From Bacteroidota bacterium (GTDB lineage Bacteria; Bacteroidota; Bacteroidia; Bacteroidales; F082), in NCBI GenBank assembly GCA_002686705.1, contig NYYH01000016.1:1-64000 (forward strand): DNA of 64,000 nt, read 5' to 3'. The notes beneath the pieces were generated by a model. The model was given only the letters and a program-made list of their open reading frames with translations. It was not told where the DNA came from and searched no databases. The position numbers were made by a program, and so were the translations under genes. Positions 52,548-60,843 of the stretch are shown here, piece by piece. Numbering within the stretch: the stretch's first letter is position 1; the number at the start of each line of letters is the position of its first letter.

Positions 52548-53528
52548 ATGAAGCACATAATATACATATCATTTCTCATTTTGTCTGTGCTGTACATTAA
52601 TGGGGTAAAAGCACAGCAGCATGGTGCCTGGTCATCACTCGATTCAAATGCAATTATGATTGGTGATCAAGTGAAATATGAGATTGGTATAACTATTCCT
52701 ACAGATAATATAGTAACCTGGCCTTTGCTGGTTGATACTATAACATCAAATATTGAAATAATTAAAAGAGGTAGTATTGACACAACCTATTTAGATACTG
52801 ACATGTCGTTAGCGCAGCAGTTCACTATCACTTCATTTGATTCCGGATATTTTACTCTACCATCGGTTGAGTTTAAGTTTAAACAACTTGACGACAGTGC
52901 TTATTTTACAACATCCACTGGAACTCTTTTCTTGCAGGTGTTTGTGCCTGAAGTAGATACATCAAATGCATTTAAACCTTTAGTTGGACCTATTAAAGAA
53001 CCTTATACTTTTAGAGAATTATTACCGTGGATATTAGGTATTGGTGTTACTTTACTATTAATGGCGTTACTAATATATTATATGGTTAAGAGGAAAAAAG
53101 ATCAACCTGTTTTTAAACGTAAATCTAAACCAGCATCTCCTGCTCATATAATAGCCATTAATAAACTTGAAGAATTGAGGCTTAACAAAGTTTGGCAATC
53201 CGGACAACTTAAGAAATATTACTCCGAACTAACTGACATAATTAGAGAATATATGGTGAACAGGTATCATTTTGATGCACCTGAAATGACAAGTTTCGAG
53301 ATTCTTACAAAACTACATGAGTTTGAAATAAATAAAGATGTAAGGTCTAAACTCGATGGTGTACTATACCTATCAGATATGGTAAAGTTTGCAAAGGCTG
53401 TTCCAACTGCACTTGAAAATGATTTAGGGCTTACACACTGTGTTGATTTTGTTAATGAAACAAAAAAAATAGCAGAACCAATACAAATGGAAGAAAATGA
53501 TAGTACTAACTATAAAGAAAGCCAATAA
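52548..53528 (+). CDS. Bat operon membrane protein of unknown function
   Basis: This 326-residue protein has a signal peptide (about 1-22), a beta-rich extracytoplasmic region (about 25-150), one transmembrane helix (about 158-181, LPWILGIGVTLLLMALLIYYM) and a basic cytoplasmic domain (about 182-310) with helices such as LKKYYSELTDIIREYMVNRY. This layout is the usual gene between DUF58 and batA in Bacteroidota. The cytoplasmic part resembles the C-terminal part of BatD (YYDEIAQALWGYIADKF). The following batA gene starts directly after its stop codon. Confidence 0.8.
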   Translation: MKHIIYISFLILSVLYINGVKAQQHGAWSSLDSNAIMIGDQVKYEIGITIPTDNIVTWPLLVDTITSNIEIIKRGSIDTTYLDTDMSLAQQFTITSFDSGYFTLPSVEFKFKQLDDSAYFTTSTGTLFLQVFVPEVDTSNAFKPLVGPIKEPYTFRELLPWILGIGVTLLLMALLIYYMVKRKKDQPVFKRKSKPASPAHIIAINKLEELRLNKVWQSGQLKKYYSELTDIIREYMVNRYHFDAPEMTSFEILTKLHEFEINKDVRSKLDGVLYLSDMVKFAKAVPTALENDLGLTHCVDFVNETKKIAEPIQMEENDSTNYKESQ

Positions 53529-54524
53529 ATGTTGAATATCGATAATTGGGCAAATCCCGAATATTTATATATACTCTTGGTAATTCCATTGTTGATTACT
53601 TGGTATTGGTTTAAAAATAATAAAAATACTGCCGATCTGAGGTTTTCCGGTCTTCAAATGTTTAATGAAATTAAACCAAGTCCTAAAACCTGGTTAATTC
53701 ATAGCTTATTTATATTCAGAATACTAGCTATTGGCCTTATTATTATTGCTTTAGCCAGGCCTCAATCAATATCAACAAAGCAAAATATAAGCATTGAAGG
53801 AATTGATATCGTTATGTCAATAGACGTTTCCGGTAGTATGTTAGCACGAGATTTTAAACCTGACAGACTTGAAGCCGCAAAAGATGTAGCTAATGAATTC
53901 ATAGCACGTAGGCCAAACGACAGAGTAAGCCTTGTTATTTTTAGCGGTGAAGCTTTTACACAAGTGCCTCTAACAACAGACCATACAATGATATCAAATA
54001 TTTTTGATGAAATACAAAGTGGAATGATAGAAGATGGCACTGCAATTGGTGATGGATTAGCAACTTCTGTAAGCAGATTAAAAGACTCAGATGCAATTTC
54101 AAAAGTTATCATTCTAATCACCGATGGAGTTAACAATTCGGGTTCAGTTGATCCTATTTCTGCTGCCGAGATAGCTAGCATGTTTGGAATTAGAGTTTAT
54201 ACAATTGGGATTGGTTCAATGGGTATGGCCCCTTACCCTGTACAAACACCATTTGGTATTCAAATGCAGCAAATGAAAGTTCAAATAGATGAAGAGTTGC
54301 TTCAGCAGATTGCAAGCATGACAGGAGGAAGGTATTACAGAGCTGATAATAATAAAAAACTTAAAGAAATTTATAAAGAGATAGACACTCTGGAGAAATC
54401 AAAAATCGATGTTCAGGAATTCAGAAAGAAACATGAAGCATTTGTACCATTTGCATTACTGGCACTAGCTTTATTTTCATTGGAGATTATTCTTCGATAT
54501 CTGGTTTTTAGAAGAATTCCATAA
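53529..54524 (+). CDS. batA: BatA, VWA membrane protein (aerotolerance operon)
   Basis: This 331-residue protein has two N-terminal transmembrane helices (about 11-28 and 58-76), a VWA domain (about 90-290) with the DVSGS site (Asp99, Ser101, Ser103), and a C-terminal helix (about 305-322). The Bat proteins of Bacteroides fragilis were named for aerotolerance; their molecular role is unsettled and may be in envelope protein quality control. Its ATG directly follows the preceding stop. The VWA domain should face the periplasm. Confidence 0.9.
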   Translation: MLNIDNWANPEYLYILLVIPLLITWYWFKNNKNTADLRFSGLQMFNEIKPSPKTWLIHSLFIFRILAIGLIIIALARPQSISTKQNISIEGIDIVMSIDVSGSMLARDFKPDRLEAAKDVANEFIARRPNDRVSLVIFSGEAFTQVPLTTDHTMISNIFDEIQSGMIEDGTAIGDGLATSVSRLKDSDAISKVIILITDGVNNSGSVDPISAAEIASMFGIRVYTIGIGSMGMAPYPVQTPFGIQMQQMKVQIDEELLQQIASMTGGRYYRADNNKKLKEIYKEIDTLEKSKIDVQEFRKKHEAFVPFALLALALFSLEIILRYLVFRRIP

Positions 54525-54597
54525 GAGGGTGCTGAGGTGGATATTATTCAATTATTAGGTTGTCCACTTCAAAAATAACATTAACAATGACAAAAGA

Positions 54598-55629
54598 ATG
54601 CTAAAATTTGCACATACTGAATATTTTCTGCTTCTGGCAATTATTATTGTTTTTGCAATTCTGTTTTGGCTATACAGAGTATGGAATAGTAAGGCAAAAT
54701 GTAGATTTGGTGATGAAAAAGTAATAGCCAAACTAATGCCTGAAGTTTCTGCTTCCAAACCAGTATTAAAATTTTTAATGATAATAATTGCTTGTGTCTT
54801 CCTTGTTATCGGTATAGTAGATCCTCAAATTGGTTCAAAACTCGAAAAAGTAAAACGCGAGGGTATAGATCTTTATCTTGTCCTCGATGTTTCAACCTCA
54901 ATGCTAGCAGAAGATATAAAACCTAACAGGTTGGAAAGATCAAAGCTTGCAATTTCAACGTTAATAGACAAACTTCAGGGCGACAGAGTTGGTATAATTA
55001 TTTTTGCAGGAAATGCTTACAAGCAGCTACCGCTAACTACAGATTACTCAGCCGCCAAGATTTTTCTTTCTGCTGTTGACACAGAAATTGTTCCAACCCA
55101 AGGAACAGCAATTGGCGAGGCAATTGAATTAGCAGCACTTAGCTTTGGAGATACTGATCATAACAAAGCTATAATTATTATTACTGATGGTGAAAATCAC
55201 GAAGGAGATGCTATTGAAGCTGCCACTTTGGCTAATGAGTTGAATATTAACGTTTTTACAATTGGAATGGGATTGCCTGAAGGTGCTCCAATTCCACTCT
55301 ATAACAGTTATGGAGTACAAACTGGTTTTAAAAAAGATAAAAATAATACAACTGTTATTACTAAACTTAACGAAGATATGCTGAGGCAGATAGCTGCTGC
55401 CGGAGGAGGTGCTTATGCCAGAGCTAATAATGCCAGCACAGGATTAAAGCGTATTTTTGATGATATTAGCGCAATTGACAAAAAAGAGATTGAAACTAGG
55501 CAATTTACAGATTACGAGGATCGGTTTCAGATTTTTTTGGGACTTTCTTTATTTTTGCTTGTTTTAGAGTTACTGATAGCTGATAGAAAAACATCCTGGG
55601 TTAAGAAATTTGATTTTTTTGGAAAATAA
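54598..55629 (+). CDS. batB: BatB, VWA membrane protein
   Basis: This 343-residue paralogue of BatA has N-terminal helices (about 8-25 and 57-75), a VWA domain with DVSTS (Asp97, Ser99, Ser101), and a C-terminal helix (about 307-325). It lies 73 bp after batA and 4 bp before batC. The ITDGENHEGDAIEAA segment carries the later MIDAS residues. Confidence 0.9.
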   Translation: MLKFAHTEYFLLLAIIIVFAILFWLYRVWNSKAKCRFGDEKVIAKLMPEVSASKPVLKFLMIIIACVFLVIGIVDPQIGSKLEKVKREGIDLYLVLDVSTSMLAEDIKPNRLERSKLAISTLIDKLQGDRVGIIIFAGNAYKQLPLTTDYSAAKIFLSAVDTEIVPTQGTAIGEAIELAALSFGDTDHNKAIIIITDGENHEGDAIEAATLANELNINVFTIGMGLPEGAPIPLYNSYGVQTGFKKDKNNTTVITKLNEDMLRQIAAAGGGAYARANNASTGLKRIFDDISAIDKKEIETRQFTDYEDRFQIFLGLSLFLLVLELLIADRKTSWVKKFDFFGK

Positions 55630-55633
55630 GAAA

Positions 55634-56419
55634 ATGATTACACGAACTATTATATTATTTCTGGTAACTACTGTTAGTATTGCAACTGGTTATTCACAAA
55701 GTGAGAAAAAGCGTATTCGACAGGGCAACAATGAATATAATGAAGGTAACTATCAAGAGGCAGAAAAAGAATACCGAAAAGCATTAATGGAGAAACCAGG
55801 TTATACTAAAGGAACTTTTAATCTTGGTGATGCAATGTATGAGCAGGAAAATTATGAAGAATCAAATAAACTGTTTACTGAAGTTACAGAGCGAGTGACA
55901 AATGCAGAACAAAAATCAGCTGCTCATTATAATCTTGGTAATACTTATATGAAGGAGAATAAATTTAAAGAAAGTATTGAAGAATTTAAAAATTCATTAC
56001 GATTGAATTCTGATGATGCCAATGCAAAGTATAATTTGGAATACGCCAGGAAGAAATTAAAAGAACAGCAACAACAGCAACAACAAAATCAGGATAAAAA
56101 CCAGGACAACAAAGATCAAGACAAAAAAGATCAGCAAGACAAGGATAAAAAAGACCAGGATAAAGAAAATCAGGACAAAAAAGACCAAGATAAAAAAGAT
56201 CAGCAGGAAAAAGATAAAGAAAAACAGGATAATAAAGATAAAAGTAAAGGCGATCAGGAAAAGGATCAGAAACAAAAACAACAGCCGCAGCAAATCTCCA
56301 AAAAAGATGCTCAACGTATGCTTGATGCTTTAAAGAATGATGAGAAAAAAACCTTACAAAAACTTCAAAAACAGAAAGCAAAAGCTGCAAAAGGAGTGAA
56401 GAGTGATATTGACTGGTAA
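55634..56419 (+). CDS. batC: BatC, TPR protein with a Lys/Asp/Gln-rich tail
   Basis: This 261-residue protein has a signal peptide (about 1-22), three TPR-like repeats (about 24-140) and a low-complexity stretch of DKKDQ-type repeats (about 146-215), ending with a short charged helix. BatC belongs to the Bat complex in the periplasm. The start at 55634 is chosen over the TTG at 55610 because it gives a clean signal peptide and lies 4 bp after the batB stop. The low-complexity tail is strand-asymmetric and produces a long open frame on the other strand, which I regard as an artefact. Confidence 0.88.
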   Translation: MITRTIILFLVTTVSIATGYSQSEKKRIRQGNNEYNEGNYQEAEKEYRKALMEKPGYTKGTFNLGDAMYEQENYEESNKLFTEVTERVTNAEQKSAAHYNLGNTYMKENKFKESIEEFKNSLRLNSDDANAKYNLEYARKKLKEQQQQQQQNQDKNQDNKDQDKKDQQDKDKKDQDKENQDKKDQDKKDQQEKDKEKQDNKDKSKGDQEKDQKQKQQPQQISKKDAQRMLDALKNDEKKTLQKLQKQKAKAAKGVKSDIDW

Positions 56420-56553
56420 GTTAAAGGATGTAATGTGATCTGTATTTTGGTCACTAATATTATTAAATAAGATACGCTGTGTATAGTCGCAAACTATAGA
56501 GAAGGTACATAAATAATGGCATAAACTCTGGTAGGCATATACTAATCAAGAAA

Positions 56554-56561
56554 TATTTTTG
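56554..56561 (+). promoter_or_regulatory. Putative -7 box (TATTTTTG) within the Bat operon, before batD
   Basis: TAnnTTTG match 31 bp before the batD start, in the 172-bp gap after batC. The gap also holds TATAGT-CGCAA-ACTATA (56482-56498), a short inverted repeat. batD and batE may have their own promoter. Confidence 0.4.
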
Positions 56562-56591
56562 TTAAAGTATTGAGGAATTGCAAATAATGAT

Positions 56592-58442
56592 ATGATCAAA
56601 CAAATTTTAATATTATCCATTATAATAATATCAGGAGTTTTTTCTTTGGCAAATGCCCAGATACGGTTTACAGGTGCCGCTAAACAAGTTGTTAGAGTTG
56701 GTGAGCGCTTCAGAGTTGTTTATGAAGTAAATAAAGAAGCTAATAACTTTAGATCACCCAATTTTGGAAGTTTAAATGTACTTTCGGGTCCTAGCACTTC
56801 AACAAACTCAAGCATACAATTTATAAATGGGAAAACGACCCAAAACTACTCGATGTCATATACCTACTTATTGGAGGCTGTTAAGGAAGGGGATGTTGTT
56901 ATTAGTCCCGCAACTGTTACCGTTGACAGAGTTATTGTAAAGTCAAATAGCATTAAAATAAAGGTCGTATCAGGAACAAGTACTCAACAAAGAAATACTA
57001 AGCAAGGTACAGGTAATCAGTCCTCCGAGTCAGGTGTGTTACAAAAAGATGATGTTTACATTAAAACGGTAGTAAGTAACAAATCTCCATATATAGGTCA
57101 ACAGGTAATATTAACTTACAAGATATATACAAAAGTACCTATTTCAAATCTGATGGTAAAAAAGCTTTCTTCTTTTCAAGGTTTCTGGTCGAAAAGTTTG
57201 ATGGGCGATCAAAGGCAATACAAGCAAAAAACTGAGATAATAAATGGTGAAGAGTATATAGTTGCCGAAATTAACAAATTTGCAATATTTCCTCAAAAAA
57301 CTGGCAAGCTTATAATCGATCCTACAGAAATGGAATGCACAGTTCAACTTAGGGTTCAAAACAAAAGAAAGCGTGGTTATGATCCATTTGAAGATTTTTT
57401 TAATGACCCATTTTTCAATAGAAATGTTAAAAATATTGCTACTGTTATAAAATCCAATCCAGTTTCAATAAATGTTAAACCACTACCTCAAGAAGGAAAA
57501 CCAAAAGGATTTAATGGTGCTGTTGGAGATTTTAAATTAAGTAGCAAAATAGACAGAACAAATCTGAGCGCAAATGATGCAATTACTCTTACTTTTACAA
57601 TATCTGGAAAAGGTAATTTGGAACTCATCACTCTCCCAGAAGTAAAATTTCCTGTAGATTTTGAAAGTTTTGAACCTAAAGTAATAAGCAATATTAAAAC
57701 AAATAGTGCTGGTGTTTCGGGTAGAAAAAAATTTGAATTCCTTGCTATTCCCCGTAATGCAGGCAATTTTGAAATAATGCCAGTTACATTAAGTTATTTC
57801 AATCCTTCCGACAGGAAGTATCATAGTATTTCATCTGAAAAATATAAAATACAAGTTTCAAAGGGCGATGTAGCATCAAACGGCATATCCTATAGTTCTT
57901 CTGCGCAAGAAGATATTAGATTTATAGGTAAAGACATACACCATATTAAATCCCTTCCATTTGATCTTAAACAACGTGGCGAATTCTTGTTTTTATCTAG
58001 AACGTACTACATTTTACTCTTCGTCCCAATTGTAATAATGATTATAATTATACTATTGTTTACGCAGATTGAAAAGAGAAAGTCTAATATTGGGTTAATA
58101 AAAAACAGAAAGGCAAATAAAATTGCCAGGTCAAGACTCAAAACTTCAGAGAAATATAAATCTGCTGGCAACGATAAAGCATATTATGATGAAATTGCAC
58201 AGGCACTTTGGGGATATATAGCTGATAAATTTAGTTTAAAACAATCTGAACTATCTGTTGAAACTGTGGCAGATATGTTAACAGAAAAAGGTGTTGAGGA
58301 TACTATTACAGAGAGTTTCATAAACACGCTCAGCAATATCGAATTTGCAAGATTTGCCCCAAGCGACTCATCTGACAAGATGGAAAGTATATATAATGAG
58401 TCTGTAGTTGCAATTATGCAAGCCGAAAAAGCACTTAAATAA
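56592..58442 (+). CDS. batD: BatD (oxygen-tolerance protein)
   Basis: This 616-residue protein has a signal peptide (about 1-23), an extracytoplasmic beta-rich region (about 25-455) typical of BatD (YEVNKEANNFRSPNF and GQQVILTYKIYTKVPI), one transmembrane helix (about 470-492, YYILLFVPIVIMIIIILLF) and a cytoplasmic helical domain (about 500-616). It belongs to the Bat complex. The gene is the longest of the operon and is separated from batC by 172 bp. batE follows after 9 bp. Confidence 0.9.
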   Translation: MIKQILILSIIIISGVFSLANAQIRFTGAAKQVVRVGERFRVVYEVNKEANNFRSPNFGSLNVLSGPSTSTNSSIQFINGKTTQNYSMSYTYLLEAVKEGDVVISPATVTVDRVIVKSNSIKIKVVSGTSTQQRNTKQGTGNQSSESGVLQKDDVYIKTVVSNKSPYIGQQVILTYKIYTKVPISNLMVKKLSSFQGFWSKSLMGDQRQYKQKTEIINGEEYIVAEINKFAIFPQKTGKLIIDPTEMECTVQLRVQNKRKRGYDPFEDFFNDPFFNRNVKNIATVIKSNPVSINVKPLPQEGKPKGFNGAVGDFKLSSKIDRTNLSANDAITLTFTISGKGNLELITLPEVKFPVDFESFEPKVISNIKTNSAGVSGRKKFEFLAIPRNAGNFEIMPVTLSYFNPSDRKYHSISSEKYKIQVSKGDVASNGISYSSSAQEDIRFIGKDIHHIKSLPFDLKQRGEFLFLSRTYYILLFVPIVIMIIIILLFTQIEKRKSNIGLIKNRKANKIARSRLKTSEKYKSAGNDKAYYDEIAQALWGYIADKFSLKQSELSVETVADMLTEKGVEDTITESFINTLSNIEFARFAPSDSSDKMESIYNESVVAIMQAEKALK

Positions 58443-58451
58443 CAAATCAAC

Positions 58452-59219
58452 ATGATTCAATATCTAAAAAATATTACATTATTATTTGCTTTCCAGGTTT
58501 TCACTACGGCCCTATTTGCAATTAATCCCGATTCTCTGATATTGGCTGCTAATAACTCTTATAACAACGGTTTATATGATTCTGCATTAATTACATATCA
58601 CAAGGTACTTAACGGTGGTATTGAGTCGGGTGAATTATATTATAATATGGGTAATGCTTATTTTAAAAACAATGACATTGCCTCAGCAATCTTATATTAC
58701 GAAAAAGCGAAAAGACTATTACCAAATGATACTGAAATTAGATACAATTTAAACATTGCCAACAGTATGATTGTTGATAAGATTGAGAAAGTACCTGAAC
58801 TTTTTTATCACCGTTGGTGGAATTTCTTTTATAATAAACTTGGTGCTGATGCCTGGACTATTTTCACATTAATATCGTTTACATTTCTAATAGTCACTAT
58901 TGGTTTATTCATCATGTCAAAACAACGACAAAACCGCAAGATTTCATTTTATTTGGGATTATTGTTTTTGATTATAACCGTTACTTCTTATGCCCTGGCA
59001 TCACAAAAATTCAACGCTAGTATTGAACAAAATGAAGCTATTGTATTTACTTCATCAATAACAGTTAAAAGCTCTCCTACGCAAAATGCTGTTGACCTTT
59101 TTGTTATTCATGAAGGGACAAAGGTGAAGATAATTGACAAAATAGATAACTGGGTTGAGATTAAAATACAAAATGGAAGTGTTGGTTGGCTTCCTGAAAA
59201 GTCAATTAAACCTATATAG
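58452..59219 (+). CDS. batE: BatE, TPR and SH3 membrane protein
   Basis: This 255-residue protein has a signal peptide (about 1-23), TPR repeats (about 30-100; NGLYDSALITYHKVL, LYYNMGNAYFKNNDIASAILYYEKAKRLLP), two transmembrane helices (about 135-155 and 165-182) and a bacterial SH3-like domain (about 190-255; ITVKSSPTQNAVDLFVIHEGTKVKI). This is the usual last gene of the Bat operon. The SH3 domain would face the periplasm and may bind cell wall or protein. Confidence 0.9.
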   Translation: MIQYLKNITLLFAFQVFTTALFAINPDSLILAANNSYNNGLYDSALITYHKVLNGGIESGELYYNMGNAYFKNNDIASAILYYEKAKRLLPNDTEIRYNLNIANSMIVDKIEKVPELFYHRWWNFFYNKLGADAWTIFTLISFTFLIVTIGLFIMSKQRQNRKISFYLGLLFLIITVTSYALASQKFNASIEQNEAIVFTSSITVKSSPTQNAVDLFVIHEGTKVKIIDKIDNWVEIKIQNGSVGWLPEKSIKPI

Positions 59220-59226
59220 ATAAACT

Positions 59227-59234
59227 TATCTTTG
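59227..59234 (+). promoter_or_regulatory. Putative -7 box (TATCTTTG) for the lipoprotein gene
   Basis: TAnnTTTG match 52 bp before the TTG start at 59287. Confidence 0.4.
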
Positions 59235-59286
59235 AAACTATTTTATAGTCTCTGAGTATAATCTAATCCACCAATTAGAACTGGTT

Positions 59287-60552
59287 TTGCGTTTACAAAA
59301 ATATTTTCTACTAATACTATTCATGTTAGCACTAATGGTTGTTAGCTGTCTGAAAAAGAAGGCCCCGGGTATCCCCACCGAAGTTCAGAAAAGTCTTAAC
59401 AAATCAAGCATACGTAAACCGGACTTAATGAAAGTGATACTTGCGTTTAACAGACCTGAAGATTCTCTAAAACTTCAAGCAGCTTATTTCCTAATCAAAA
59501 ATCTTGAGAATAATTATACTCTCCGAATGTCATTAAGGGATTCTTCTGACACTTTGATTGATATTAATCCATCGGAATTTAAAGATTATGTGTCCATTAA
59601 AAGGCACTTTGATTCTATCGAAATGAATTCCCAAAAAGTTAGTTACAAAACAGATACAATATTGTTGGATATTGAGAATGTAAACTCTGAATTTATAATT
59701 AAACACATTAATAATACATACAACACCTGGCAAAAAAGCACATGGGACAATAAGTATAATTTTAACGAGTTCTGCGATTTTATACTACCATACCGTGTTG
59801 CAAATGAAGATGTTGGATCTTACTCAAATCATTTTAGCGAGAAATATGCACATATTATTAGGAGAAATCTTAATATTATTGAGACTGCAATTCTGATAAA
59901 TAAAGAAATAAATAATGAAATATCGCGTGATGACAGGTTGGTTGTAAATCCTAATGCGCAGCTCATCTCGACAACAGAAAAAAACCATACTGGGAGTCTC
60001 AGAGATATAAATATATATAAAGTAACTGCCCTCAGGAGTATTGGTATAGCAGCTGTAATGGATTATACTCCTTATTTCGCGGATTCAATATTAGGTTATT
60101 ATTCTACTACTATTATTCTTCCAAACAATAAAAAACTAATTCTTAGTACCTCAGATAACAAACAGTTAGATTATCCTCAGGGTAAAGTTGCCAAAGTATA
60201 CCGCCGATCGCATAATTATGATCCTAATAGTCTTTTCTCAATTAAAGAGAAAGAAATACATACACCTCCATTCTTAGGCGACTACAATTATTTAGATGTT
60301 ACAGATGAATATATTAAAACTGCTGATGTGACAGTTGATTTTGATGATACATCACAATTTGTTTACCTCGCAGTATTTAATGAAAACAAGTGGAAACCAG
60401 TTGAGTGGTCGCAAGTGGATAATGAAAACAAAGCAAGTTTTAAGAATATGGGAACAGATGTATTTTATAGGTTAGTAGTTGTTTCTGAGGAAGAAATTTT
60501 ACCTATTGGACATGCATTTTATTTAAATAGTAATGGTAGTAAGAGTCGCTAA
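59287..60552 (+). CDS. Lipoprotein with a degenerate transglutaminase-like core
   Basis: This 421-residue lipoprotein has the lipobox VVSC (Cys21). The middle part (about 155-265) resembles Bacteroidota transglutaminase-like proteins: FNEFCDFILPYRVANEDVGSY is followed by GSLRDINIYKVTALRSIGIAAVMDYTPYFAD, where active relatives have a Cys in the GSCRD position and GIPA. Here Leu replaces the Cys, and the His-containing GHAWN-type motif is replaced by GYYSTTI. It is therefore probably an inactive, binding-only member. The start is TTG at 59287; the next ATG lies inside the signal peptide. The gene ends in a hairpin shared with the opposite gene. Confidence 0.7.
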   Translation: MRLQKYFLLILFMLALMVVSCLKKKAPGIPTEVQKSLNKSSIRKPDLMKVILAFNRPEDSLKLQAAYFLIKNLENNYTLRMSLRDSSDTLIDINPSEFKDYVSIKRHFDSIEMNSQKVSYKTDTILLDIENVNSEFIIKHINNTYNTWQKSTWDNKYNFNEFCDFILPYRVANEDVGSYSNHFSEKYAHIIRRNLNIIETAILINKEINNEISRDDRLVVNPNAQLISTTEKNHTGSLRDINIYKVTALRSIGIAAVMDYTPYFADSILGYYSTTIILPNNKKLILSTSDNKQLDYPQGKVAKVYRRSHNYDPNSLFSIKEKEIHTPPFLGDYNYLDVTDEYIKTADVTVDFDDTSQFVYLAVFNENKWKPVEWSQVDNENKASFKNMGTDVFYRLVVVSEEEILPIGHAFYLNSNGSKSR

Positions 60553-60591
60553 AATGGCATCTTGTTACTTTTTAACAGGTTTGCCATTTTT
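60551..60591. terminator. Bidirectional terminator overlapping both gene ends
   Basis: AAAATGGCA (60551-60559) and TGCCATTTT (60582-60590) pair perfectly, and an inner CTTGTTA / TAACAGG pair closes a loop of about 4 T. The plus strand continues with TTTATA and the minus strand with TTTAGC. The left arm contains the lipoprotein stop and the right arm codes for the last residues of the 65-residue protein. Confidence 0.8.
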
Positions 60592-60762
60592 ATATTCCCC
60601 AAGGACTGTTACTTCCTTTGTTTTACCATAATGTAATGCAGCTTGCTTCATTTCATCAAGCGTATCTGATCTAAGTTTAATACCAGTTTTACTACCTTTA
60701 CTTCTTACTTCTATGTAGAAACCGTCTCTTAATTTACCTGGTCTTGTTGAAGGTCGTCCCAT
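60565..60762 (-). CDS. Conserved 65-residue basic protein
   Basis: The protein is small, basic and contains no signal peptide or cysteine. It begins MGRPSTRPGKLRDGFYIEVR, then has SKGSKTGIKLRSDTLDEMKQAALHYGKTKEV and VLGEYKNGKP. I recall similar short proteins across Bacteroidota, but cannot name a family or function. It may bind nucleic acid because of its basic N-terminus; that is speculation. Supporting a real gene are its own TATATTTG promoter motif 23 bp upstream, a terminator at its 3' end, and a reading frame with normal amino-acid composition. Confidence 0.78.
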   Translation of the reverse strand: MGRPSTRPGKLRDGFYIEVRSKGSKTGIKLRSDTLDEMKQAALHYGKTKEVTVLGEYKNGKPVKK

Positions 60763-60784
60763 AATATTTTTTAATTTTTTTTAT

Positions 60785-60792
60785 CAAATATA
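60785..60792 (-). promoter_or_regulatory. Putative -7 box (TATATTTG) for the 65-residue protein gene
   Basis: TAnnTTTG match on the minus strand, 22 bp before the start at 60762. Confidence 0.45.
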
Positions 60793-60843
60793 TTTCCTAA
60801 TTGCAATTCTTATTAACGCTTCAGTATCTTATATATTATTCAA

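Noticed and set aside
55610..55633. TTG start for batC
   Set aside because: It overlaps the end of batB and spoils the signal peptide; the ATG at 55634 fits better.
56057..56314. Minus-strand hydrophobic open frame opposite batC
   Set aside because: It is the complement of a Lys/Asp-rich low-complexity stretch and is almost entirely Phe/Leu/Ile/Val.
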